DNA of 42,591 nt from Elusimicrobiota bacterium (GTDB lineage: Bacteria; Elusimicrobiota; Elusimicrobia; UBA1565), in NCBI GenBank assembly GCA_016212885.1, contig JACRDO010000054.1, positions 1 through 42,591 of the forward strand. The letters are read 5' to 3'. This document shows, one piece after another, positions 30,027 to 38,486 of this stretch. Both the position numbers and the translations under genes were made by a program. Positions within the stretch are counted from its first letter, which is position 1. Each line of letters begins with the position of its first letter. The notes beneath the pieces are model-generated. The model ran no database searches, had not been told where the DNA came from, and saw only the letters and a list, made by a program, of their open reading frames with translations.

Positions 30027-31243
30027 GATATCCCCGCGAAATAGTTGTAGCTGGAGTAATTGTAAGTGTAGACCTGCTGGAAGCTGTTGTTGGAGCTTGA
30101 TTTGGCCCACAGGCCGCGGGCCTTGAACTCCAGCTGGCGCCAGAGGGGATACGAGGCTTCCAGCGTCAGGCCGTGGGTGTATTGATGGAGGTTCTCGCCG
30201 GTATAGGAGCCGTCCCCGGAGTTCTGGGTCAGGCGGCCCGAGTAGGAGCGGTAGCCGAAATCATAGCCCAAGCGGACGTTGATCTGGGTCTTGAGGAACA
30301 GGGCCGAGGCCACGGGGGAGAGGCGGGCTTCCCAGTAGTTATAGTAGCCGGCCACGTACTGGAGGCGCTTGGGGTCCGTATCGAAATTGTTCTGGTTCGA
30401 CATCAAGCTGGAGAGGGTCAAGCCCATGCTCGCGCCCGGCCGGACGCGCCCCAAAGCCTCGAAGTCGGAGAACCTCTTGGAATAGCCGAGCCCGATCGTC
30501 GCGTAGACGTCGGAGCGCTTCGAGTCCAGATAATCGCCTTTCGAGTTGACGATCTTCTGGTCCGTGAAGTCGATAATGGAGAGCGAGGCCAGGCCCCAGG
30601 CGCTGGCGAAGCCCGGAAGGTCGAACTCGCTGCGGTAGGAGAACTGGTGCGTGAGGGTGTTAAGAGGCCGCTCTCCCGGATCCGGGGTGGCCAGGGCCGC
30701 GCCGAACGCGCTCGCGAGGGACTTGAAGCGCGGGTAGTAGGTGTAATAGAGGTCGTAGGAGATCTGGTAGGTCCAAGGCACGGAGAGGCCCAGGCGCGTC
30801 TTGCGCTCCCAGGTCAGCCCGCCTTCGTAGCGCCAGTAGTCGTAGAGCCCCTTGCCCCAGTCCTCGTCCATGGTCTCGCGGAAGAGCTGGTTCCTGACCC
30901 CGATGCGGGGCTTGATGCTGTAGCCGCCCTCGAAGCGCTTGATGTATTTCGCGCCCAGGGAGCTGTCCATGCTCTGCTGGAAGAGTGTCCCGCCGCCCGC
31001 GAGCTCGTTGACCTGTTTGAACCCCGTGTAGAGGTAGCGCTCGTTGATGAAGAAGCCGGACTCCGGGGAGAAGCTGCGCGCCTGCTGGAGGTTTAAGTCC
31101 ACATAGCCGTTGGCGGAGCCGGCTGCGTTGTTGTAGAAGTACTGCCCGGCGAGCAGGTTCGCCTCGCCCATGAGGCTCCAGCGCTGAGCCTGGGCCGTGA
31201 GCGGCAGGAAGGCGAGGAGTCCCGCAAGGAAGGCCTTCTTCAC
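30014..31243 (-). CDS. outer membrane beta-barrel protein
   Basis: A 409-aa protein with a signal peptide (KKAFLAGLLAFLPLTAQAQ) and a long series of amphipathic, aromatic-rich strands (GFFINERYLYTGFKQ, YQISYDLYYTYYP, HQFSYRSEFDL, LQYVAGYYNYWEARL, YNYFAGISWKL). The density of Tyr, Trp and Phe is that of an outer-membrane porin-like barrel of perhaps 16-18 strands. It overlaps the PorV-like gene by 4 nt and the FecR gene by 13 nt. It is probably part of a surface-export or display machine with its neighbours; no named family recognised. Confidence 0.65.
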   Translation of the reverse strand: MKKAFLAGLLAFLPLTAQAQRWSLMGEANLLAGQYFYNNAAGSANGYVDLNLQQARSFSPESGFFINERYLYTGFKQVNELAGGGTLFQQSMDSSLGAKYIKRFEGGYSIKPRIGVRNQLFRETMDEDWGKGLYDYWRYEGGLTWERKTRLGLSVPWTYQISYDLYYTYYPRFKSLASAFGAALATPDPGERPLNTLTHQFSYRSEFDLPGFASAWGLASLSIIDFTDQKIVNSKGDYLDSKRSDVYATIGLGYSKRFSDFEALGRVRPGASMGLTLSSLMSNQNNFDTDPKRLQYVAGYYNYWEARLSPVASALFLKTQINVRLGYDFGYRSYSGRLTQNSGDGSYTGENLHQYTHGLTLEASYPLWRQLEFKARGLWAKSSSNNSFQQVYTYNYSSYNYFAGISWKL

Positions 31244-32169
31244 CTAAAATTCCAGCCCAGCGTGATGCGGTGGGTGTCGCCGAGGTCCCCGAACGGCAGG
31301 AAAGCGTAATCCACCCGCAGCTGCTCCAGGCGCAGGCCCAGGCCGAAGGCGAACCCCACGAGGCTGCTCTGCAGGCGGTCCTGCGCATGGCCGAACTGGT
31401 AGCCGGCGCGCACAGCCAGGTTCTTGTTCGCCCAGAACTCGGAGCCGATGTCCCAGTAGACTCGTTGGTCAATGGCGAGCCAGTCTATGTCCGAGGCCAG
31501 GACCAGCTTCTCGCCGCACAGTTTGTAGGCTGCTCCGCCCTTGAACGTCAGGGGCAATGGGTCCGGCCCGATCTTGCTTCCCAAGTTCTGCATCATGAAA
31601 CCGGCGCTCAGATGCTCGATGCGGGTCTGATACAGGGCGCCTATGTCCAGGGCCACGGCGTTGCCGCTGAAGGTGTCCAGCTTCTCCCGGATGTACTTGA
31701 GGTTGCCGCCTATGGACAGGCCGCTGACCGGCGTGGGCCGTCCATAGGAGGCGCTCAATGCGAAGTTCTGGTTGCTGAATGTGGATTCAGGGTCCTCTGT
31801 GTCCGCGGTTCTTTTCTCGATGTCTGAGACCGTCAGATAGTTGAAGCCAGCTGCCCAGGTTCCCATGTCGTCCGGCAGGGGGGAGGCGTAAGCCAGAAAT
31901 CCCTGGTTCTGGTCCTTGAATAGGGAGTTGTAGCTTGCGGTTACGTTTCTGCGCTTGACGGCCCCCAAGGCCCCGGGGTTCCAGTTCAGGGCATTGGCGT
32001 CGTCAATAAGGGCGACAGCCGCGCTGCCCATGGCGAGCTGGCGGGCGCCCACGCCGACCTTGAGGAACTGCGCTCCCGTGGTTCCGACCCCGGCCGCGGC
32101 CAGAGGCGCGGGAGAGAACAGCAGGCCGGCTGAAACGATCAGCGCCGGAATTCCAAGATTCTTTTTCAT
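31240..32169 (-). CDS. PorV/PorQ family outer membrane protein
   Basis: ATG at 32169 overlaps the giant gene stop; 309 aa. A signal peptide is followed by GTTGAQFLKVGVGARQLAMGSAAVAL, IDDANALNWNPGAL and YNSLFKDQNQGFLAYA, the typical start of the PorV/PorQ (UPF0164) barrels. The C-terminus (DTHRITLGWNF) is barrel-like. In Bacteroidota PorV shuttles C-terminal-domain cargo in the type IX secretion system. Related proteins occur widely in Elusimicrobia and other phyla beside proteins with FlgD-like ends, as here. Confidence 0.85.
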   Translation of the reverse strand: MKKNLGIPALIVSAGLLFSPAPLAAAGVGTTGAQFLKVGVGARQLAMGSAAVALIDDANALNWNPGALGAVKRRNVTASYNSLFKDQNQGFLAYASPLPDDMGTWAAGFNYLTVSDIEKRTADTEDPESTFSNQNFALSASYGRPTPVSGLSIGGNLKYIREKLDTFSGNAVALDIGALYQTRIEHLSAGFMMQNLGSKIGPDPLPLTFKGGAAYKLCGEKLVLASDIDWLAIDQRVYWDIGSEFWANKNLAVRAGYQFGHAQDRLQSSLVGFAFGLGLRLEQLRVDYAFLPFGDLGDTHRITLGWNFR

Positions 32170-35100
32170 TTGATCACCGCCATCTTGAAGGTCGCGTCCT
32201 TGGCTTTCACGCCCGGGATCGAAAGGATCCCGTAGTAGACACCGTTGGCCACCTTGCTGCCGCTCTTGTTTCTGCCGTCCCATTCCCTGTAATAGTAGGT
32301 GCTTGCGGTCAGGTCCACGTCCAGCTCCCGCACCAACTCGCCGTTGAGCGTGTAGATGCGGATGACCCCGCGGCCGCTGACCCCGGGCGGCACCTCGATC
32401 TTGATGATGGTCCCGTAGGTGGTGAGGTCGATCTGGCCGCCCTGCTTGTGGACCAGGGTGGGGGTCTTGGCGCTCAGGTTGAAGGGGTTGGGGAAGTTGT
32501 AGATCTTGATGGTCGTCCCCGAATAGACGCTTCCCGTGAGCGAGGGCCGCATGATGGCGAAGGAGCCGGAATCGTCCGGGATGAGCCCAGCCGCGCGGTA
32601 CTGGGAGCTGGCCGCATAGGAGGCCCCGGTCCATCGCAGCATGAGCGGATGGCCGGACTTCAGCCCCAAGACGCTGGAAACCGACTTGATCCTTCGGACG
32701 CTGATGGTGCCCTTGACGGGATCGATGGTCTTCTGCCCCGGCACCTCCTCCCATTTCTTCTCCGTATCGTTGTAATGGTAGAGCGAGAGGTCGGCCAGCG
32801 AGGTGTTGGTCTTGTCGTAAGCCAGCGTCAGGTCCAAGCCGTTGCCGCCCGGCACGTAGCCTATGCTTGAGAAGGTGATCTGGTAGATGCCGCTGGCGAA
32901 CGCGGACGTGCTGATGTTTTGGACCAGGGCCGCCACCGTGGCGGCGTTGACGTCCATGTTGGAGAACCGGCAGGTGGGGATCGCGGTCTCGGACATGAGT
33001 CCCAGGGAGCCGCGCGGCAAGGTCACCGCTGAGGCGTTCTCGCCGCTCGCGTCGAGATAGGCCTGGTTGGCCTTGCGGCCCTGCTCGTCCTCGCTGTCGT
33101 CGCCCAGCAGCGCGTCGCGGATGTTCTGGACGGAATTTCCCCTTCGTTTGGCTCCGAACACGATCTCCTTGGTTACGATCTTGCCCGAGATGGTCTCGGC
33201 TTCGCCGTGCAGTGTGTAGTCCCCGTTCGGGTCCGGCACGTGGGCGAGGTCCAGCGGAATCCTCAGCAGCAGTTGGGTCGTTGAGAGCTGCGTGAAGTAG
33301 CTGTCCATGTTCTGCGCCGTGCCCATATCAAACGGCACGCTGCCGATCCAAACGTGGCCGTCTTTGAAGTCATTGGGATTGAGCACGTAGAACTCGTAGT
33401 TCGGCGGGACCGGCCGGCCGAATATCTCGATGTCCGGCGGCTTTGGAAGCAAAGCGAAGTCTATGCCGGATACGGTTCCTCCGCCGGCTGGGGTTGCGGT
33501 GTCCTGGCTGACCACGTACTTGCCCGGGTACTTCACGGAAACCTTGTAGCTCTTGCCGTCCTCCAGGCCGTCGAGCCGGTAGAATCCGGTCGAGCTCGTC
33601 ATGGTTTTGTAGAGGGCCGGCTCGGAGGAATCGCTCGGATCGTTCTGCTTGTAGGCGAGGATTTTGGCGCCGGGCTGGACCTTGACGAACGGCACCTTCT
33701 GCGAGTAGACGGTTCCTGTGATTGAAGAGCCGGCCGCGCGCAGCCTGAAGTTCGCTTCATAAGTTCCCGAGGAGCCGACATCCTGGCGCGCATAGGCGTT
33801 CGCGTAGCCTGCGGCCGCGACCTTGATCCTATAGGCGCCTGCCGGAAGCCCTTCCAGCTTGTAGAACCCGGCCCCGTCCGTCGTAACCGTGCGTTCTTTG
33901 TAGGCTTCCCCCGCGATCGAAACCGAGGCGGTGGCGATTGCGACCCAGTTCGAGGTGGGGGTGCTTGTGATCACGCCCTGCAAGGTCGCGCCTTGACCCG
34001 CTGCGTCCAGGTTGATGACAGGCATGGTGACCATTGAGATTGAGCCGTCCAGCGTCACCGAGGTTTGGTAGGGCGGATAGTTCGGCGTGGTCAGAACCGC
34101 TGTGTATGTCCCGGTGCTCATGCCGTGGATCTCGAACTGCCAGCCGCCTGGGCAGCTCTGGAAGACGCGCATCATGAGATCGAAGTTGTTTTGGGCCACG
34201 GATTGCTCGACCCAGGCGTCGAAGCTATGAATGACGCCGTCGATGTTGAGCGGATCTTTGAAGCAGGCCGGGTGGGGGATGACCATGGCGGCGCCTTTCA
34301 GGGCGTTGTTGGAATCGTAGAGCGCCAGGGCCGGGATATATTTCATGAAGTTGTCGAAGTTGCCGCCCAAGGCCACAAAGTCCTGTTTGCGTATGATGTT
34401 TTGGCCGATGACAAAGCCGTGAACCGCCACCGTGCTTATGGACGCCATGGAGGCTGTTGGAGTGAGGTCCACCGGAAGCACAGAGACCGTGGAGCCCTGC
34501 CAGTAGAACGGGGTGTAGTTGCCCTTGGTGCGGGGATCATTGGGGTCCAGCACGATGTTGCGCGTGGAGCTGACGACCGCGAAATAGGGCCAGGAAAGAA
34601 CGCCCATCTCCCGGGCGAGATCGGTGTTCATGTCTCCCGCCCTGAAGAGGTAGAAGTCATAGACTCCTGGCGACGGGAGCCGTTCCGGACAGAAGCCTGC
34701 TGCAGGCAGGTTCCCGCACCAAGTCTTAAGGGGATCCGGGAAGTACCTGAAGTCTGCGGACGAGTTATCGCCGAACATCAGCGCCGCGATTTTCTCCGAG
34801 TCGAAGATGGTCCCTTGAGGATAGGCGCGCGCTTTCCAGAATTCCGGAGGGCAGTCGCCGCTGCTTGTCCCTGAGCAGTCGTAGACGGGCATGGGCGGGA
34901 GGCTGGACATGGTGGCTTTGACGCGCACAGGGGTTCCGTTAAGCATGGTGACGTTCTGGTAGGTGTCCTGGTTGGCGGAAATGGAGGCCGTGGGCGCCGG
35001 AGTTGGAGAGGCGTAGGTGAATTTGCCCCAGCCGTTGAGATTGATCTTGTAAGTTCCAGGGAGCAGCCCGCCCAGGATGAAGCTGCCGTCATTGTTGACC

Positions 35101-37076
35101 TGGGTTCCGCCCCAGGAATTGTTTCCGTTCGCATTGATCCATACGCCCTCGCCTTGCTTGGGCTGAAAGATGCTGCCGTCCGGCTTGTAGAGATTGCCGA
35201 CGAGCCGGCCCGCAGGCGCGAACTTAAGATCCAGGTTCACAACGTTGACCCCGGTGCTCATGTCCACCTGGTTTTGGCCGCCTCCTTCGCGAATGATGCC
35301 CCAGTAATTCGATGTGATGTTCATCCAGTAGCTTTTCCCGGTGGAGATGGGGATGGCATAGTTGATGACTGGGCCGGTCGAGGGAGCGTTGAAGTATTTG
35401 AAGCCGCCGCCCTTGCACTCCTCGTTCTCGCGGCAGTTGGGCTGGAGCACGATGCTGATGGGGTTGAGTGAAAGATTTATGCCGCCCCATGGGAAATACA
35501 GGGTTCCTTTAAGCATGCCGGTGTTGGAAGTGGAAAGCTGAACCTGGATGGTGACGGAGGAGACGCCCGGGTAGATCGGGTTGCCTATCGCGTTGAAGAC
35601 GGATACATAGTTGGGGCCGGCGTTCGTGTCGATAGTTACGCGATAGTCCTTGTTCGACGCGCTGCAGCCGCAGGTTTGAGGCTGCTGCTCCCAGCAGGAC
35701 TTCCCGTCAGGGCTGCCGGTGTAGCGCGTGCCGCCTTGCTTGGTAAACGGGGTCCAGACCTGGACCTCGTAGTTTCCCGACGGGAGCCCATCCAGAGTGA
35801 CCTCTCCCGCTGCGTTCGTCTGTTCTCCCGCATTGCCCATGCCCGGGCGGCTTAAGCACTGTGCGCCGATCTGGTACTGATTGCCGTCAGGCCAGACATT
35901 GGCCCAGGCTTGCGGGATGCGGTTTCCTTCGGTGTCTTTCACGACGACCTTGATTTGTCCGTTGCTGGCTGCCGCGGCCCTCAGTTGGATCCTCTTTATG
36001 ATGGGCGCGCCTGTATAAAGGAAATCGTTCAAGGCGGGCGCGGCTCCGAAGATTCCGCTCGTCCCCGCCGTACTGTTGTTGCCTTCATAGCACTGGCCCT
36101 GGTCCCAACTGCACCCCCAATAGACTTGGGCGTAATAGGTTACGCCGCGCATGAGGCCGTAAAGCTGGAAGCGTCCGTCGCGGTCCGCGTTCACCCAGCG
36201 GTAGTCGGTCTGCGTGGAAAATCCCGTGGCGTATTGCCCATAGAAGTTTATACCCACCCACGGGACCAAGGCGGTCCAGTTCGGCGTGGCGGTGTCGGTT
36301 ACCACTCCGTCCACGCTGAAATTGCCCGCGTTCCCCGCTTGCTGGGCCTCGTTGGAAACGGTGACGGGCGCCATCGAATTGCTGAAGTCGACCGTGACGG
36401 AGATGCGCTGGTTTGAGCCGTTTAGGTCCGAAACGACCGGCTTGGAAATTGCCTTGTTCGTTGACGGGTCGAAGGCTTCCGCGTTGTAGGTGTTCGCCGG
36501 GGAGTACGGCACGTTGAAAATCTTGACCGTGTCGTTCGTCCCGGAGACGATTTTGCTCACCCCGAAAGCCACGGGTTCCGTGTAGGCTCCGGCCGAGGGC
36601 TTCACGCTGCCGAAGACCAGATTGTTGTTTGAGGGATAGTTCTGGACCGTTATGTCGATTTCCCCGAGATTGGCCGCGGTGAAAGAGCTCAAGGTGATCG
36701 TGCCGGCGGAAACCGAAAATGGAGGGACAAGATGCAGATGGTACGGGTCGTTGAACTGGTCCCGAATGCTCGGCAAAAATCCCTGCGAGGTGGCGAAAAC
36801 GTCGTATTCGTAGTTGTCCTGCAGGGTGAAGAAGGCGACGCCGTTTGTGTTCGTGAAGGCGTAGGTGGACAGGCTCGCGTCAGGGCCGTTGTTCGCGAAG
36901 TGCAGGGCCGCCACTTGGGCGCTTGCGACCGCTGTTCCGGAGGAATTGCGGACGTAAACATAGAAACCCGCGTTGCCGGCTAAAACCGGCGCTGCTCCGG
37001 CCGAAAGCAAAAAGCCCGCAAGAAGACCGGCTGTTTTTAGAACCCGCGCGTTGCTGATAGTGGAAATTTGTTTCAT
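32166..37076 (-). CDS. giant secreted protein with carboxypeptidase-regulatory-like repeats and FlgD-like C-terminal domain
   Basis: 1636 aa; GGAGG upstream of ATG 37076. A signal peptide (about 1-33, ending APVLAGN) precedes repeated transthyretin-like/carboxypeptidase-regulatory modules, recognisable by 'G.Y.L.GLP.G.Y.v' patterns at about 78, 300, 425 (AAGEVTLDGLPSGNYEVQVW), 667 (GSFILGGLLPGTYKINL), 1070 (AGFYKLEGLPAGAYRIKVAA) and 1160. The last 112 residues (1525-1636) form a FlgD-like or T9SS-like sorting domain: YNFPNPFN, IRIYTLNGELVREL, EWDGRNKSGSKVANGVYY. It is probably a large surface or adhesive protein exported through the PorV system encoded next to it. Confidence 0.8.
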   Translation of the reverse strand: MKQISTISNARVLKTAGLLAGFLLSAGAAPVLAGNAGFYVYVRNSSGTAVASAQVAALHFANNGPDASLSTYAFTNTNGVAFFTLQDNYEYDVFATSQGFLPSIRDQFNDPYHLHLVPPFSVSAGTITLSSFTAANLGEIDITVQNYPSNNNLVFGSVKPSAGAYTEPVAFGVSKIVSGTNDTVKIFNVPYSPANTYNAEAFDPSTNKAISKPVVSDLNGSNQRISVTVDFSNSMAPVTVSNEAQQAGNAGNFSVDGVVTDTATPNWTALVPWVGINFYGQYATGFSTQTDYRWVNADRDGRFQLYGLMRGVTYYAQVYWGCSWDQGQCYEGNNSTAGTSGIFGAAPALNDFLYTGAPIIKRIQLRAAAASNGQIKVVVKDTEGNRIPQAWANVWPDGNQYQIGAQCLSRPGMGNAGEQTNAAGEVTLDGLPSGNYEVQVWTPFTKQGGTRYTGSPDGKSCWEQQPQTCGCSASNKDYRVTIDTNAGPNYVSVFNAIGNPIYPGVSSVTIQVQLSTSNTGMLKGTLYFPWGGINLSLNPISIVLQPNCRENEECKGGGFKYFNAPSTGPVINYAIPISTGKSYWMNITSNYWGIIREGGGQNQVDMSTGVNVVNLDLKFAPAGRLVGNLYKPDGSIFQPKQGEGVWINANGNNSWGGTQVNNDGSFILGGLLPGTYKINLNGWGKFTYASPTPAPTASISANQDTYQNVTMLNGTPVRVKATMSSLPPMPVYDCSGTSSGDCPPEFWKARAYPQGTIFDSEKIAALMFGDNSSADFRYFPDPLKTWCGNLPAAGFCPERLPSPGVYDFYLFRAGDMNTDLAREMGVLSWPYFAVVSSTRNIVLDPNDPRTKGNYTPFYWQGSTVSVLPVDLTPTASMASISTVAVHGFVIGQNIIRKQDFVALGGNFDNFMKYIPALALYDSNNALKGAAMVIPHPACFKDPLNIDGVIHSFDAWVEQSVAQNNFDLMMRVFQSCPGGWQFEIHGMSTGTYTAVLTTPNYPPYQTSVTLDGSISMVTMPVINLDAAGQGATLQGVITSTPTSNWVAIATASVSIAGEAYKERTVTTDGAGFYKLEGLPAGAYRIKVAAAGYANAYARQDVGSSGTYEANFRLRAAGSSITGTVYSQKVPFVKVQPGAKILAYKQNDPSDSSEPALYKTMTSSTGFYRLDGLEDGKSYKVSVKYPGKYVVSQDTATPAGGGTVSGIDFALLPKPPDIEIFGRPVPPNYEFYVLNPNDFKDGHVWIGSVPFDMGTAQNMDSYFTQLSTTQLLLRIPLDLAHVPDPNGDYTLHGEAETISGKIVTKEIVFGAKRRGNSVQNIRDALLGDDSEDEQGRKANQAYLDASGENASAVTLPRGSLGLMSETAIPTCRFSNMDVNAATVAALVQNISTSAFASGIYQITFSSIGYVPGGNGLDLTLAYDKTNTSLADLSLYHYNDTEKKWEEVPGQKTIDPVKGTISVRRIKSVSSVLGLKSGHPLMLRWTGASYAASSQYRAAGLIPDDSGSFAIMRPSLTGSVYSGTTIKIYNFPNPFNLSAKTPTLVHKQGGQIDLTTYGTIIKIEVPPGVSGRGVIRIYTLNGELVRELDVDLTASTYYYREWDGRNKSGSKVANGVYYGILSIPGVKAKDATFKMAVIK

Positions 37077-37100
37077 GGTGTGTCCTCCAAGAGATACTAA

Positions 37101-37129
37101 ATGTTAGACAAACGGCCCGCAAATGTCAA
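37101..37129 (-). promoter_or_regulatory. promoter of the surface-protein operon
   Basis: On the minus strand TTGACA (37129-37124), a 17-nt spacer and TAACAT (37106-37101), 25 nt before the start codon, with GGAGG between. It would drive the four genes from 37076 down to 28425. Confidence 0.7.
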
Positions 37130-37171
37130 TAGTGATTTTAGTCAATCAGTTTCAAGGGACCTTCCTGCGGA

Positions 37172-37200
37172 TTTTCAAAGCCGCCCGCACTTACTATAAT
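37172..37200 (+). promoter_or_regulatory. promoter of the acetate kinase operon, probably leaderless
   Basis: TTTTCA (37172-37177), a 17-nt spacer and consensus TATAAT (37195-37200). The ATG lies 9 nt later at 37210 with no Shine-Dalgarno, so the leader would be 0-4 nt. Confidence 0.65.
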
Positions 37201-37209
37201 CCCTGCATC

Positions 37210-38463
37210 ATGAATATACTCGTCCTGAACTGCGGCTCGTCTACGGTCAAATTCCAGCTCATCGAAACCGACTCGGACCTTATCAAGGCGGACAAAGACC
37301 GCCGGCTGGCCGGGGGCCTGCTGGAGAGGATCGGCAGCCAAAGCCTGATCACCCTTCAAGCCGAGGGGCAAAGGCCGGTCAAAAAGGCGGCGCCCCTGAG
37401 GGACCACAAGGCCGCCGTCGACATGATCCTGAAGTGGATCATCTCGCAGGATTCCAAGATCGAGCAGATCAAGACGCTTTCAGGCATCCAAGCCGTGGGG
37501 CACCGGGTGGTGCACGGCGGGGAGCGCTTCCGGACGTCGGCGCGCATAGACGAGGAGGTTCTCCGGAAGATCGAAGACTGCATCGAGCTCGCCCCGCTGC
37601 ACAACCCAGCGAACCTGAAGGGCATCCTGGCCGCGCGGGAGCTTCTCGGCGAGGGGATTCGGCAGGTTGCGGTTTTCGACACATCCTTCCATTCCACCAT
37701 GCCGGAGACTTCCTATCTCTACGGGATACCCTACCAACTCTACCGGAGGCACAAGATCCGGCGCTACGGATTCCACGGCACGTCCCACCGGTACATCGCC
37801 TACAGGTACCGCCAGCTCTGCAAGCTGGAGCGCAAGCAGGTCAACATCATCTCGCTGCACCTGGGCAGCGGCTGCTCAGCCTGCGCGATCAAGGGCGGAA
37901 ACTCCTTCGCCACCTCCATGGGATTTACGCCCCTGGAGGGGCTGTTGATGGGCACGCGCTGCGGCGAAATAGACCCTTCCATCATCGACTTCCTGACGCA
38001 CAAGGAGGGGATGAGCAACGATCAGGTGGACTCCCTTCTCAACAAGCAATCCGGGCTTCTGGGCGTGTCCGGCCTGACCAACGACATGAGGGAGCTCCTG
38101 GAGGAGGAGGCGGAGAACCAGGACAGGCGCGCGCGCCTCGCCATCGATATTTTCTGCCAGAGGGTCAAGCGCTACATCGGCGGCTACCTGGCGGAGATGG
38201 GCGGCGCCGATGCCGTCATCTTCACGGGCGGCATCGGAGAGCGATCGCCGCTTATCCGCAGGCGCATCTGCGGGGGCCTTGAGTGCCTCGGCCTGAACCT
38301 CGACAAAAGCAAGAACGACGGCATCGCGCCCGGCACGGCGGGCATCATCACCCGGAACGACTCAAAGCTCAAGGCCCATGTCATCCCGACCAATGAAGAG
38401 CTGCTCATCGCGCGGGACACCTTCCGCGTCGTGACCGGCCAAGCCGCGGAGGTTAAGGGGTAA
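37210..38463 (+). CDS. ackA: acetate kinase
   Basis: ATG 37210 gives 417 aa, a normal length. It interconverts acetyl phosphate + ADP and acetate + ATP. Motifs: NCGSSTVKF (7-15), GHRVVHGGERF with Arg99, FDTSFHSTMP with Asp157, YGFHGTSH (186-193), GTRCGEIDP with Arg250 and TNEE (394-397). The nucleotide-site motif HLGNG is HLGSG here, so the Asn211 equivalent of the Methanosarcina enzyme is Ser220, followed by unusual Cys residues (GCSACAIKGG). The neighbouring fusion keeps HLGNG. It may be a divergent paralogue with altered substrate or kinetics. It lies 23 nt before the fusion gene. Confidence 0.9.
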   Translation: MNILVLNCGSSTVKFQLIETDSDLIKADKDRRLAGGLLERIGSQSLITLQAEGQRPVKKAAPLRDHKAAVDMILKWIISQDSKIEQIKTLSGIQAVGHRVVHGGERFRTSARIDEEVLRKIEDCIELAPLHNPANLKGILAARELLGEGIRQVAVFDTSFHSTMPETSYLYGIPYQLYRRHKIRRYGFHGTSHRYIAYRYRQLCKLERKQVNIISLHLGSGCSACAIKGGNSFATSMGFTPLEGLLMGTRCGEIDPSIIDFLTHKEGMSNDQVDSLLNKQSGLLGVSGLTNDMRELLEEEAENQDRRARLAIDIFCQRVKRYIGGYLAEMGGADAVIFTGGIGERSPLIRRRICGGLECLGLNLDKSKNDGIAPGTAGIITRNDSKLKAHVIPTNEELLIARDTFRVVTGQAAEVKG

Positions 38464-38486
38464 AATGGCCGTGGGGAGGTAGGCTC

